DNA of 64,000 nucleotides, from positions 372,001 through 436,000 of the forward strand of contig JBICHN010000004.1 of assembly GCA_043101845.1 (NCBI GenBank). Reading direction: 5' to 3'. Source of the stretch: JBICHN01 sp043101845. Its GTDB lineage: Bacteria > Planctomycetota > Phycisphaerae > Phycisphaerales > UBA5793. Position 1 is the stretch's first letter; every line of letters starts with the position of its first letter. The position numbers and the translations under genes are program-made. The notes beneath the pieces were generated by a model that was given only the letters and a program-made list of their open reading frames with translations, had not been told where the DNA came from and made no database searches. Shown in pieces: positions 25,689 to 35,098 of the stretch.

Positions 25689-28391
25689 TCAGAAATCGAC
25701 CCGAATCGGGTCCGGGAACGGCGGCGTGAGTGGCGTGAGACCGTCGATCTCCCGCCATCGATCGGCGTCCGGATCGCCGATTCGAATTCGATAGGGGCCG
25801 CGTCCGTACGCCGGAGGATCGATGCGGCCGCCTTCGAGCCGCAGCGCATATTCAAGTTCGTCGGAGTGTTCATCGAAGACGAGCAGCACGGGATCGTCGA
25901 GTCCCGTGACCTCCAGCGGCGCGAGAATCCCGATCGGCTCGCGGCCATCATTGTCGAATGGCCGGATGACGATGGGCCACCCCTTGTACTGCGCGGTGTC
26001 GCCGGCGTCCGGATGAACCCAGCGGGGCCAGCATTCGAGGGTGATCGTGCGCTGCTCCCGATCAAACACCACGACGCCGAATCCCGGAGCGCGGTCATAG
26101 AGCGCCGCCGGTTCGATCCCGGCGCGGAAGGGATTCGCGACTGCGGCGACCGTCATGCGATTGCCGAATCCGTCAAGGAAGTCACCGGTGTATCTCGGAT
26201 CGCCATCACTCCGGTTCATCCCGGGCTCGGGAGGAAACCATCGGCGCGGCCAGGTGTTCGTGATGGCCGGCGTGCTGAACGCGAACGGACCGTCTCGGAA
26301 AGACTCCATGCCATACTGAATGACGGCGCCGAGGTGCTGATCACCCGCGATATGTATCGCGCGAGCCGATCGAAGACGCCGAAGCGCTTCGTTCCGACCG
26401 GTCTGCGGCCAGCCGTTCGAATCCGCGTCGGCCGCGAGCTTATGTGACGACGGGTAGACGCTCTTCCCCTCGATCGGAATCGCGGGAATGCTGGCGCCGC
26501 TCGTCGTGTCCGCGGGAATCGTCGCGAGATTCGAGAAGATCGTCTGCGAGAGCGCGACTTTCGTCCATGCGTGATTCGACCAGTCGGCGGCCCACTCGTC
26601 GAGCATGGCGAGTTGTCGAGCGCCCAGAAGCTCGGCGCCGTCGACATCGGCGTCGCGCGCCGGATCGAAGTCCGGATTCTGAAACCATCCATTCACCACT
26701 CGACCGTTTGGAATCACGACGGACGGAGCGCTCTTGAACTGGCGGTCGGCGAGGATGGCGAAGCTCACACCGCCGTATTCAAGACGGGTGAAGTACACCG
26801 AAACGCCGTTCGGGAGAGGCGCCGGGTCATAGGGATCGGGGAGATGGGCGGTCTGCGTGCGATGGACCACATTGACGAATTTCGGGGGCATTCGATAGCC
26901 GCCACGATCCTGCGCCGACAGATCGGGACGATCGGTCGCGGTAACTCCTCCGGCGCCCCAGATGTTGCCGTGATACACATCATGGTCGTCGGGAATCGTG
27001 ATCGACGGAATGTCGCGGGTGAGGTCGCCGAACGCCCAGAGAAAGCGCGACCAGCGATGGAGGTAATCGAGTGTCGCCTTGCCCCGGCGGCGATCGGCCG
27101 GCGTGAGATCGCCTTCGTAGATCTGATCGCCTGAGAAGTAGAGGAGGTCCGGACGGCGCGAGCGCACGGCGTTGACGAGTTCATCGTGCGGAAACCAGAC
27201 GCCCCCATGGTTCCAGCGAAGATCGCCCGTGAAGATCTTGTGACAGGTGAGCGAGGCGAGCGTGAGACGATCGGGATCGGCGGGCGTCGTGCGGATGGTT
27301 CCGCGATACTCGCGCACGGCTCCGTTCGCGTCGGTATAGGACACGAGGTAGGGCGCCTCGTCGGCGCCACTCCAGTCATCCAGGCGAAACAGGAAGGTGT
27401 TGGACGCCGGTTCGAGTTCGGCGCCAAGCACAATCGCCGGCTCTTCGACACCACCGGCAGGGTCGAAGAGATGGAGTTCGGCGTGCGAGGGATCGTCCGG
27501 CCCGAGCGGCGCCATATGCGCCGTCAGCTTGAGTGCGCCGGCACTTACGGTGTACTGGGTCGCGAGAACCGGACCCCAGGCGCGCTCGGGACGCGACGCG
27601 ATCTTCTCTCCGCTCATTGTCCACTCATCGAACCAGAATCCTCCCTCGGCGCCGCCTCGATGTGAGACGATCGCGATGCAGCCATCGACTTTTTCCGGAG
27701 CCACCGAACGGATAACGGCGCGGCTCAGCGGTTCATCAGGATCATCACCGATGGCAGCGAGACTCAGTCGATATCCGGCGCCGTTCGATTCGCGCTCCGC
27801 GGTGAGCTCGAGCGTGATCCGCGACCAGGTCGCCCGCGGGCCCGCGAACGCCGATTCGGCCGGCGGAATGAGCGGGGCCTCGTTCGGCCCGAGCGCGCCG
27901 CCGATGGACCATCCGCTCCGCGTATCGGCGCCAACCGCGTTATCGCGGAAGGCGACCCGTCCGGCGCCGTCGATGACCGCGAGAATCCCGCCGTCCGGCG
28001 CCGGGCGGTGGTGAGTCATCGCCGTGAGCCGGTAATCGACTTCGGGACCACCACCTCCGATGAGGAATCCGGCCCAGGAGTTCGCGTCCGGCCCCGCCGG
28101 CGTCGAGAGCGGACCGAGGTCGATGCGCATCTGGAACGAACCGTCGTCGCTCCGGAGACTGCGCGTGAGCAGGTGCAGCGTGCGCAGCGGAAATCGAGGC
28201 GCCGACTCGATGCACTCGACACGCCCTCCGTGCAGACGCCAGTCCTGATATCGATTCGCGAAATAGTCTCGGCCGATCCAGGGGCGCGTCACACCGTCGA
28301 CGAACGAATCGCGGAAGTCGTCCACGCTTCCCCGCGCGACGCTGGCGCCGCCGAGCAGAATCGTGAGCAGAAGACTGATGGTCACCCTCAT
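25689..28391 (-). CDS. Secreted PhoD-like alkaline phosphatase/phosphodiesterase
   Basis: 900 residues with signal peptide MRVTISLLLTILLGGASVARG. The first roughly 300 residues are beta-rich (laminin/concanavalin-like). A PhoD-type metallophosphatase core follows from about 385 on, with YFSGDQIYEGD, ITIPDDHDVYHGNIWG and, near 680, IHIAGDQHLGAVIQYG, which together give the Asp, His and Asn-type metal ligands of calcineurin-like enzymes. It likely hydrolyses phosphate mono- or diesters in the periplasm or outside. The start has GGGAG nearby. It lacks the C-terminal domain of the neighbouring island and so marks that island's edge. Confidence 0.88.
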   Translation of the reverse strand: MRVTISLLLTILLGGASVARGSVDDFRDSFVDGVTRPWIGRDYFANRYQDWRLHGGRVECIESAPRFPLRTLHLLTRSLRSDDGSFQMRIDLGPLSTPAGPDANSWAGFLIGGGGPEVDYRLTAMTHHRPAPDGGILAVIDGAGRVAFRDNAVGADTRSGWSIGGALGPNEAPLIPPAESAFAGPRATWSRITLELTAERESNGAGYRLSLAAIGDDPDEPLSRAVIRSVAPEKVDGCIAIVSHRGGAEGGFWFDEWTMSGEKIASRPERAWGPVLATQYTVSAGALKLTAHMAPLGPDDPSHAELHLFDPAGGVEEPAIVLGAELEPASNTFLFRLDDWSGADEAPYLVSYTDANGAVREYRGTIRTTPADPDRLTLASLTCHKIFTGDLRWNHGGVWFPHDELVNAVRSRRPDLLYFSGDQIYEGDLTPADRRRGKATLDYLHRWSRFLWAFGDLTRDIPSITIPDDHDVYHGNIWGAGGVTATDRPDLSAQDRGGYRMPPKFVNVVHRTQTAHLPDPYDPAPLPNGVSVYFTRLEYGGVSFAILADRQFKSAPSVVIPNGRVVNGWFQNPDFDPARDADVDGAELLGARQLAMLDEWAADWSNHAWTKVALSQTIFSNLATIPADTTSGASIPAIPIEGKSVYPSSHKLAADADSNGWPQTGRNEALRRLRSARAIHIAGDQHLGAVIQYGMESFRDGPFAFSTPAITNTWPRRWFPPEPGMNRSDGDPRYTGDFLDGFGNRMTVAAVANPFRAGIEPAALYDRAPGFGVVVFDREQRTITLECWPRWVHPDAGDTAQYKGWPIVIRPFDNDGREPIGILAPLEVTGLDDPVLLVFDEHSDELEYALRLEGGRIDPPAYGRGPYRIRIGDPDADRWREIDGLTPLTPPFPDPIRVDF

Positions 28392-28418
28392 GGCGTGGCT
28401 CCCGGCGTCGCCGATGAA

Positions 28419-29156
28419 TCAAGGGGCGAGAAAGCGTCCCCCGTCGACACGGAGAATCTCCCCGGTGATGTAAGCGCCGCGTTCAACGAGGAAGGCGACC
28501 GCGTCGGCGGCGTCTTCGGGCGTGCCGGGGCGTTCGAGTGGAATATGCGACTCGTACTCTCTGATTTCGACTTCATCCGCGTCGGGAGGCCAGGCGACGA
28601 CGCCCGGCGCCACGCCGTTCACTCGTATATCCGGCGCCAGTTCTCGACTGAGGACGCGGACAAGTTCAACGAGCGCCGCCTTGCTCATGCTGTAGGCGCC
28701 GTAGGAGCGACGGGGTCGACCCATGACATGGATGTCGCCGAACGCCACGACGGATCCGTTCGACTCTCGAAGTCGGTCCCGGAACGCCTGCGTGAGAAGA
28801 AGCGGCGCGAGCGCGTTGATGCGAAAGTGCGCAAGCGCATCCTCGGCGGTGACGCGGCCAAACGGGGTTCGATGGTACTGGCTCGCGTTGTGTATAAGGG
28901 CGTCAAGCCGGGGCAGCGTCGACGCCAGGGCGGTCGCCCACGCCTCCACCTCATGCATGTCGTTCAGGTCGAGGCGGTGGGTGTGGATCGTCGCGCCGAG
29001 TCGCTCGCACTCCCGCGCGGTATCGCGCATGTCCTTGTCGGAAGTGAGCCAGGTCGCAATGAGATCGAATCCATCGCGGGCAAGGCGCCGCGCGATCGCG
29101 GCTCCGACTCTCTTCGCGGCTCCGGTCACCAGGGCGATCGGACGATCACCGGTCAC
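28419..29156 (-). CDS. SDR oxidoreductase, pteridine reductase/FolM-like
   Basis: 245 residues. ALVTGAAKRVGAAIARRL carries the TGxxxR-x-G variant of the NADPH motif seen in FolM and pteridine reductases, and DALIHNAS follows. The catalytic region reads FGDIHVMGRPRRSYGAYSMSK: the Y-x-x-x-K pair is present, but the usual catalytic Ser is replaced by Asp, as in PTR1. The C-terminus INGE-like TGEILRVDGG is normal for the family. It probably reduces dihydropteridines or dihydrofolate. The GTG start overlaps the preceding gene's stop (GTGA). Confidence 0.83.
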   Translation of the reverse strand: MTGDRPIALVTGAAKRVGAAIARRLARDGFDLIATWLTSDKDMRDTARECERLGATIHTHRLDLNDMHEVEAWATALASTLPRLDALIHNASQYHRTPFGRVTAEDALAHFRINALAPLLLTQAFRDRLRESNGSVVAFGDIHVMGRPRRSYGAYSMSKAALVELVRVLSRELAPDIRVNGVAPGVVAWPPDADEVEIREYESHIPLERPGTPEDAADAVAFLVERGAYITGEILRVDGGRFLAP

Positions 29157-29464
29157 GACACGGCGTCCTCATCGTCCGAGCGGGACGACGGCCTGCCCTG
29201 GCGAGAGGTCGGCGGCGCGGCGCGGCGACCCGACTCCGTCCAGGGATCGACGGCCTCCCCGTCCCGGTGGGTCGAGCGCGACGACTCCGAGCGCCGTCGC
29301 ATCCGCGCCCCGGCCGTCAACACCACGATGAGAAACAGGCCGCCGAGCGTGAGAATCACGAGCGCGAGCAGCGGCCAGGCGATCAATCCGGGTGAGTCGG
29401 CGTCGGCGCCACCGGGCGCCGCGGTCACCGTGAAATTCGCGATCGAAAGGAACTGGATGCTCAC
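29153..29464 (-). CDS. Small single-span membrane protein
   Basis: 103 residues from GTG at 29464: a short N-terminal segment (SIQFLSIANFTVT), one hydrophobic helix (GLIAWPLLALVILTLGGLFL), then a basic, Arg/Ser-rich tail. No family recognised. A TATACT box sits exactly six bases before the GTG, supporting this start as leaderless. An upstream start at 29509 would place that box inside the coding sequence. It is coupled to the pteridine reductase-like gene by a four-base overlap. Confidence 0.6.
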   Translation of the reverse strand: MSIQFLSIANFTVTAAPGGADADSPGLIAWPLLALVILTLGGLFLIVVLTAGARMRRRSESSRSTHRDGEAVDPWTESGRRAAPPTSRQGRPSSRSDDEDAVS

Positions 29465-29470
29465 CGTCCC

Positions 29471-29476
29471 AGTATA
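29471..29476 (-). promoter_or_regulatory. -10 box (TATACT) for leaderless 29464 gene
   Basis: TATACT, five of six matches to TATAAT, is followed by six bases and then the GTG start codon. Confidence 0.5.
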
Positions 29477-29697
29477 TCGAAGGGGAGCCCGGGGGCGGAC
29501 CGCTTCCATCTGTAGGGATGGCGACGATGGCGCAGCGCCCGATTCATGGGGCGAAGTCGAGACGAGCGGCGGCGCGAGCCGATCGGAGTGAAAGAGAATC
29601 GACGACCGACGCGCCGTCGAATTTGTATCATCGAAGGGGATGGAACGAGTGGCCTCCCACCCAGCCTGACCGCCCGGTCAACCGATTTGGAGCCCGC

Positions 29698-31971
29698 ATG
29701 AAGCCTGTTCTTCGCCACGGCATTGATCTTCGCCGCTTTGGAATGTGCCTCGTCGTCGCTCTCGGCGCGGCCTGGTCGGCGACGCCGGCGCCGGCTCAGT
29801 CTGATCGCGACCGGACAAGTCTTTCCGCGCGGGAATGGTCGAGTCGAGTCTGGGAGGAAGCACGGGCTGATCAAGGGGCGCCGGATCGGGTCTTTGACGA
29901 ATGGGGACGGGTGCCGTCGACCCATACCGACGCCGGAGTGCGAAATCTCCGGAGCGGGCTCGATCACTTTCTGTCCAATCTCGACGCGTCGATCGAAGAA
30001 CGCGCTGAGCTCTATTCGGACAGCATGAGCGAGCTCGCGACCGCGCTCGACGAGGATCGTCTCGCCGATGCGCTCGCCCATGCTCTGGCGGCGCATGAAG
30101 TCGCCCTGCGACCACGCGAAGTCGCCTCCGTCCGCGACACGACCAGCCTCCCCACCGCGCAGGAAGCGCTCGCGGCCGAAATCGTGGTGCGCGCCGTGCG
30201 GCGAGCGGAAGCCGCCGCCGAACTCGCAGAGTCGCGGGGAGACCTGTTCGAGGCTCACGAGCTCTATTACCGGTTGAACGCGCTGATGAGCGAAGATCAG
30301 CGCTTCGAGCGCGATGTGGAGCGCGTCGCTCGGCGCCTCGCGCTCATTCGCTTCTATGACGATCGTCAGTTCTACTCGCTCAGTCGTGAGTACCAGCTGC
30401 GGCAGGGCGAAGCGGACGACGACGAGCGGCCTTTCCAGGCCGATCCGGAGCCGTGGCGCGAGCGCCTCGCCGGAGTTTCGCAATCGCTCGCGCGACAGAC
30501 TCTGGCGAAGGCCGTGAAGCATCATCTCTGGCAGCCGGGGTGGGGCGAGCTTCTCGACGGCGGCTTCGAGGCGCTCGAGACACTGGTCACGACGACGCAA
30601 CTCGAGAGTGAGTTTCCCGGACTGGCTCGCCGCGCCGAGCGGGAGGCGTTCCTCGACTACCTCATGTCGAGCCGCGCCCGTTTGCGCGACCTTGGCTCCG
30701 ACGCGGAGTCCTGGAAGATTTTCCTCGAACTCCGTGATCTCGTCGAGAAGGCACAGGACACCGTCGGGCTTCCGGAAGCCGTCGTCGTACACGAATTCAC
30801 GGAGGGCGCCGTCGCCCGGCTCGATTCATTCTCGAGCGTCATCTGGCCATACGACCTCGATATGTTCGCCCGACAGCTCGATGGCTCGTTCACCGGAGTC
30901 GGCATTCAGATTACGCTGGACGAGGCGCGTCGGTTGCGCATCGTGACGCCGCTCGAAGATACGCCGGCGCACCATGCCGGGATTCGCGCCGACGACTACA
31001 TCAAGGCGATCGACGGACATTCGACCGTCGGCATCTCGCTCGATCAGGCGGTGAGTCGAATTACCGGGCCGAAGGGCACGCAGGTGACGCTCACGATCGA
31101 GCGTGAGGCCGACGAGGACCCGATCGATTACACGCTGCGGCGTGAAGAGATCGAGATCTTCACCGTGAAGGGCTGGCGACATACCGGGCCGAATGAATGG
31201 GACTGGCTCATCGATCCCGAGCGTGGCGTCGGATACATTCGACTCACCGGCTTCCTCGATCGCACGCCGAATGAGTTCGATCGCGCCATTCACCTCATGA
31301 AGGAGCAGGCGGACGCGACGGGTTTGCGCGGCCTCATTCTCGATCTGCGCTTCAACCCGGGTGGCCAACTTCGCGCCTCGGTGGAGATTGCGAACCGTTT
31401 CGTTGACGATGGAGCCATCGTGTCCACGCGTGGGCCCCGAACGCTTCCGCAGGAGCGGAAGGCGAGTCGCGCCCGCGCCGCGGCGCTCGACGGCGTCGAA
31501 GTGGTCGTGCTCGTCAATGAGGGGTCCGCGTCAGCGAGCGAGATCGTCGCCGGCGCGCTCAAGGATCATGATCGGGCGCTCATCGTCGGCACGAGGACCT
31601 ACGGCAAGGGAAGCGTGCAGAAGATCGAAGTGCTCTCCGGCGGCGATGCGCTCTTCAAACTGACCGGCGAGTACTATGTGCTTCCCAAGGGGGGCGTGAT
31701 CCATCGCGAAGACGACTCGACCGAGTGGGGGGTCGACCCGCACTTGCTCGTGCGCATGCCTCCGGGTCGGATCGCCGACGCGATTCGCATGCGACAGGAC
31801 GCCGATGCGCTCGCCGACGGTCTGAACGGGGCCGAGGAGGAACTCGTTCGGCGAGATCCGAATCGACTCCTCGACGAGGGAATCGATCTGCAACTTCAGA
31901 CGGGCTTGATCATGCTGCAGTCCCGCCTGCTCGACTCGGTCGCCGAGCACGCGCTCCTCGAGACGCGCTGA
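29698..31971 (+). CDS. S41 carboxyl-terminal processing peptidase
   Basis: 757 residues. The signal peptide includes MCLVVALGAAWSATPAPAQ. A long helical N-terminal region (to about 400) precedes a PDZ domain (GVGIQITLDEARRLRIVTPL to about 490). The S41 protease core follows, with VGYIRLTGFLDRTP, GLILDLRFNPGGQLRASVEI, the catalytic-serine motif NEGSASASEIVAGALKDHD and the general-base lysine in TYGKGSVQ. It cleaves C-terminal tails of periplasmic proteins. The N-terminal extension is longer than in CtpA-type enzymes and closer to Prc/Tsp. GGAG precedes the ATG at 29698; the open frame begins earlier, without a signal peptide. Confidence 0.93.
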   Translation: MKPVLRHGIDLRRFGMCLVVALGAAWSATPAPAQSDRDRTSLSAREWSSRVWEEARADQGAPDRVFDEWGRVPSTHTDAGVRNLRSGLDHFLSNLDASIEERAELYSDSMSELATALDEDRLADALAHALAAHEVALRPREVASVRDTTSLPTAQEALAAEIVVRAVRRAEAAAELAESRGDLFEAHELYYRLNALMSEDQRFERDVERVARRLALIRFYDDRQFYSLSREYQLRQGEADDDERPFQADPEPWRERLAGVSQSLARQTLAKAVKHHLWQPGWGELLDGGFEALETLVTTTQLESEFPGLARRAEREAFLDYLMSSRARLRDLGSDAESWKIFLELRDLVEKAQDTVGLPEAVVVHEFTEGAVARLDSFSSVIWPYDLDMFARQLDGSFTGVGIQITLDEARRLRIVTPLEDTPAHHAGIRADDYIKAIDGHSTVGISLDQAVSRITGPKGTQVTLTIEREADEDPIDYTLRREEIEIFTVKGWRHTGPNEWDWLIDPERGVGYIRLTGFLDRTPNEFDRAIHLMKEQADATGLRGLILDLRFNPGGQLRASVEIANRFVDDGAIVSTRGPRTLPQERKASRARAAALDGVEVVVLVNEGSASASEIVAGALKDHDRALIVGTRTYGKGSVQKIEVLSGGDALFKLTGEYYVLPKGGVIHREDDSTEWGVDPHLLVRMPPGRIADAIRMRQDADALADGLNGAEEELVRRDPNRLLDEGIDLQLQTGLIMLQSRLLDSVAEHALLETR

Positions 31972-31995
31972 CTCGTCGCTCGCTCGCTCGCTCAT

Positions 31996-32835
31996 TCACT
32001 TCATGTCGGGATTGAATCGAAGCAGTTCCCGCAGCGCGGCGCCGGGATCCTCGGACTTCATGAGCGATTCACCGACGAGCGCGATTCGAACGCCGACCTT
32101 GCGCAGTCGCCGCAGATCGTCGGCGCTGCGGATGCCAGATTCGGCGACGAGAATCTTTCGATTCTCCACGAAATCCGCGACGCGGAGCGTGTGGTTGATG
32201 TCCGTCCGCATCGTCGAGAGATCGCGATTGTTCACCCCGAGAAGCGCATACCCGGGGTGCGGGAAACCGATGTGGGGCCGTACGCGAAGCAGGTTTTCGA
32301 CCGAGTGGGCCTCGATGAGGGTCGTCATCTTGAGTTCGGTCGCGAGGATAAGAAGATCGACGAGTTCGCCTTCTCTCAGGGCCTCGGCGATGAGGAGTAC
32401 GGCGTCGGCGGACGCGGCGCGGCTCTCGTAGAGTTGCCAGGGATCGACGATGAAGTCCTTACGAAGCACCGGGAGCGGCACCCGGTTGCGAATTCGACGG
32501 ATGTAGTCGATATCGCCGGCGAAGTCCTCGGCGTCGGTCAGGCAGCTGATCGCCGCCGCGCCCGCTTCGTGGTAGGCTTTGGCGATGACCGCCGGATCAA
32601 AATCGTCGGATCGGTACTCCGGTCGTATCCAGCCCGCGGACGGGCTCTTGCGCTTGATCTCGGCGATGATGGCGGTGCGTTTGTCGGGCGCGTGGCTCGT
32701 AACGGCGGTGAAGAAGTTTCGGGGTGGATCCGCTTCGAATGCTCGACGGCGCATCGACTCGAGAGAAACCTGCTCCTTCGCCGCCGCGACTTCGTCGCGT
32801 TTCCGCCGGATGATTTTGTCGAGCGCGTTCGCCAT
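31996..32835 (-). CDS. trpC: Indole-3-glycerol phosphate synthase
   Basis: 279 residues, standard TrpC length. It has the N-terminal helix MANALDKIIRRKRDEVAAAK and the barrel motifs AEIKRKSPSAGWI (catalytic Lys), AISCLTDAEDFAGD, PVLRKDFIVDPWQ, LIEAHSVENLLR, LLGVNNRDL and VAESGIRS. It catalyses ring closure of CdRP in tryptophan synthesis. The ATG at 32835 has GAGGAG upstream; the frame continues upstream without homology. Its 5' end overlaps the divergent CPBP protease gene by 26 bp. No other trp biosynthesis genes are adjacent. Confidence 0.96.
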   Translation of the reverse strand: MANALDKIIRRKRDEVAAAKEQVSLESMRRRAFEADPPRNFFTAVTSHAPDKRTAIIAEIKRKSPSAGWIRPEYRSDDFDPAVIAKAYHEAGAAAISCLTDAEDFAGDIDYIRRIRNRVPLPVLRKDFIVDPWQLYESRAASADAVLLIAEALREGELVDLLILATELKMTTLIEAHSVENLLRVRPHIGFPHPGYALLGVNNRDLSTMRTDINHTLRVADFVENRKILVAESGIRSADDLRRLRKVGVRIALVGESLMKSEDPGAALRELLRFNPDMK

Positions 32836-33784
32836 CGGTCTCCTCGCCGCGTCGCCGGTCGTTATAGCCGGGCCGCCGGGGGGCGTCGACCAGCCGGCGT
32901 CACCCGACGCCGCCGCGGCGCTCCGATTCGTTTCGCTCGGCCTCGCGGGCATCGGTCTCATTGTTCTCGCCGGCTTTCTCTACAAGGTTACGCGCCGTCC
33001 GCGCTGGCTCGAACGGACGAGTCGCGCGCCCTCGCTCGATCCGCTCGGCGGTTTCATCGTGCTCTGGGTGGCGCTGCTCGTTCCGATCCTTCGCATCGGC
33101 GCCGCGCGCGTTGTGGGATTCGATCCGGGTGACGATCCCGACATCCGAAGCCTCGCGATCGGCTTCTGGCTGAGTTACGGCGTGTCGCTCGCGACCGTTA
33201 TCGCCTGGCTTGTCGTCAAGCGGCGGTCGAGGCGGGGCCTCGAGTCATTCGGAGCGACGGTCGAAAAGCCGCCGGCGTCATTGTCCCGCGCCGCGGCGGT
33301 TGGGATCATCGCGTTTCTTCTCGCATTCCCGACGCTTCAATTCGTCGGGCTTGTCGCGAACTATGTGCAATACTCGATCACGAGTGAAGTGGTTGATCCG
33401 ATCGGCCACAAGACGCTCGCCTCACTCAGCGGGCAGCCGTTCGATCTCTGGGCGCTGCTGGTCGCGCTCGCGGTGATCGTGGCGGCGCCCCTCATCGAAG
33501 AGACGATCTACCGCGGCACGGTGCAGGCGGTCATCCGGGGTTCGGGCGCTTCGGGGTGGATCGCCATTCTTTTCGCCGCGGCGCTCTTCGCGGCCATGCA
33601 CTGGTCAAGCGTGCCCGCCGAGTCGCGCGGCCCAGGGCTCGTGCAGCTCTTCGCCCTCGGCGTCATCCTCGGGCTCGCGTACGAGAGGACCGGTCGGCTG
33701 CTCACGCCGATCGTCATCCACGGACTCTTCAACCTGACGGAGCTCAGTCTGTTCTACGCGTTTCGAGATGTGATCGCGGGATGA
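32810..33784 (+). CDS. CPBP family intramembrane metalloprotease (CAAX protease-like)
   Basis: 324 residues with about eight hydrophobic segments and the ABI/CPBP motifs in order: APLIEETIYRGTVQAVI (EExxxR), ALFAAMHWS (second histidine motif) and IVIHGLFNLTE (third motif). The N-terminus MILSSAFAIGLLAASPVVIA looks like a signal or first membrane segment, supporting ATG 32810, although this overlaps the 5' end of trpC on the other strand. Possible roles are membrane-protein processing or bacteriocin-immunity-type functions. The substrate is unknown. Confidence 0.85.
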   Translation: MILSSAFAIGLLAASPVVIAGPPGGVDQPASPDAAAALRFVSLGLAGIGLIVLAGFLYKVTRRPRWLERTSRAPSLDPLGGFIVLWVALLVPILRIGAARVVGFDPGDDPDIRSLAIGFWLSYGVSLATVIAWLVVKRRSRRGLESFGATVEKPPASLSRAAAVGIIAFLLAFPTLQFVGLVANYVQYSITSEVVDPIGHKTLASLSGQPFDLWALLVALAVIVAAPLIEETIYRGTVQAVIRGSGASGWIAILFAAALFAAMHWSSVPAESRGPGLVQLFALGVILGLAYERTGRLLTPIVIHGLFNLTELSLFYAFRDVIAG

Positions 33785-33854
33785 CGCGCGATTGCAAGCT
33801 TCGACGCCCGTGGGGCGGACACGGTCGGCCGCGCGTCCCTAGACTTCGCCCGTC

Positions 33855-34934
33855 ATGAGCCAGCACACGAGCGAAAAGCCGCGCATTCTGACCGGAGATA
33901 CGCCGACCGGCAAGTTGCACCTCGGCCACTTCGTCGGGAGCATCGAACGGCGGGTCGCGCTTCAGGATTCGCACGACTGCTACTTCATCATCGCGAACAT
34001 TCATGCGTTCACGACGCGATCGCAGCAGCCGGACGAGATTCGATCCGACACGATTGAGATCGTTCGCGACTATCTCGCCGCCGGGATTGATCCCGAACGC
34101 GCGACGATCTTCCTGCAGAGCGAAGTACCGGCGATCTCCGAGTTGACCTACTTCTTCGCCATGCTGCTCGGCTATGGGCGCGTGATGAAGAACCCGACCA
34201 TCAAGGATGAGATCCGAGTCAAGAATCTCGGCGATCAGTATTCGTTTGGATTCCTCCTCTACGCCGTCGGTCAAACCGCCGATATCCTCGCGTTTCGCCC
34301 GGAGGCGGTGCCCGTAGGTGAGGACCAGGTTCCGCACATCGAGATGACGCGTGAGGTCGCGCGCAAGTTCAACCAGATCTATTGCGGCGTCTCCGACCAA
34401 GTGGCGGACGACGACCATGTCGAACACGGTGGGCTCTTCCCCGTTCCGCGCGCCGAAGTCGGTCGGGTCGCGCGACTGCTCGGCACGGATGGCGAGAACA
34501 AGATGAGCAAATCGCTCAACAACGCCATCTTTCTGAGCGACTCGGCAAAGCAGGTCCAGAAGAAGGTGAACAAGATCTACACCGGTCGACAGAGCGCCGA
34601 CGAACCGGGCGACCCGAACAATGTCCTCTTCCAGTACCACGACGCCTTCAACACCGACGAGAATCGAGTCGCCGAATTGCGCGAGCTTTACGCGGCCGGG
34701 AAGATCGGGGATGGCGATGTGAAGAAAGAACTCGGCGCCGCGATCAACACGCTCCTCGAACCGATGCGCGAGCGTCGCGCGAAGTACGAGGGCCGCGACG
34801 ATCTCATTCTCGATATCTTGAAGACCGGCTGTGCGCGGGCGAATACCATCGCGGAGGACACGCTCGCCCGGGCGAAGAACGCGATGCGCGTCGGGTTCTT
34901 TCCCCGCGAGGTTTCGTACCGCTCTGGCGTCTGA
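33855..34934 (+). CDS. trpS: Tryptophanyl-tRNA synthetase
   Basis: 359 residues. A class I synthetase with the HIGH-like motif TGKLHLGHFVGS (about 18-29), GEDQVPHIEMTREVARKFN and the KMSKS motif ENKMSKS (about 217). It charges tRNA-Trp in the cytoplasm. TAGACT lies nine bases before the ATG, close to the leaderless arrangement seen elsewhere in this window. Near trpC but on the opposite strand, so not an operon. Confidence 0.96.
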   Translation: MSQHTSEKPRILTGDTPTGKLHLGHFVGSIERRVALQDSHDCYFIIANIHAFTTRSQQPDEIRSDTIEIVRDYLAAGIDPERATIFLQSEVPAISELTYFFAMLLGYGRVMKNPTIKDEIRVKNLGDQYSFGFLLYAVGQTADILAFRPEAVPVGEDQVPHIEMTREVARKFNQIYCGVSDQVADDDHVEHGGLFPVPRAEVGRVARLLGTDGENKMSKSLNNAIFLSDSAKQVQKKVNKIYTGRQSADEPGDPNNVLFQYHDAFNTDENRVAELRELYAAGKIGDGDVKKELGAAINTLLEPMRERRAKYEGRDDLILDILKTGCARANTIAEDTLARAKNAMRVGFFPREVSYRSGV

Positions 34935-35098
34935 TCAGTCCGGTCGAGGGGCAGCTTCGTACTCACCCGCATAATCGGTTCATACTCGCCGGCTTCCCAT
35001 CCGCAGCCGCTCCATCCGCGCCGCTTCTCGGCCGATGAGATGAATCGGATTCACAACGGGCCCGCGGTTCGTGGTGGGGGAGTGAGGCGATCTACCCG

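Noticed and set aside
28008..29591. 527-codon plus-strand open frame
   Set aside because: Shadow of the PhoD and pteridine-reductase-like genes. The composition is Arg/Asp/Glu-rich with no domain, while both minus-strand frames have full family motifs.
31978..31994. GCTC microrepeat after the S41 protease gene
   Set aside because: Only about four units, in a short convergent intergenic gap. No hairpin and nothing to distinguish it from chance in this composition.
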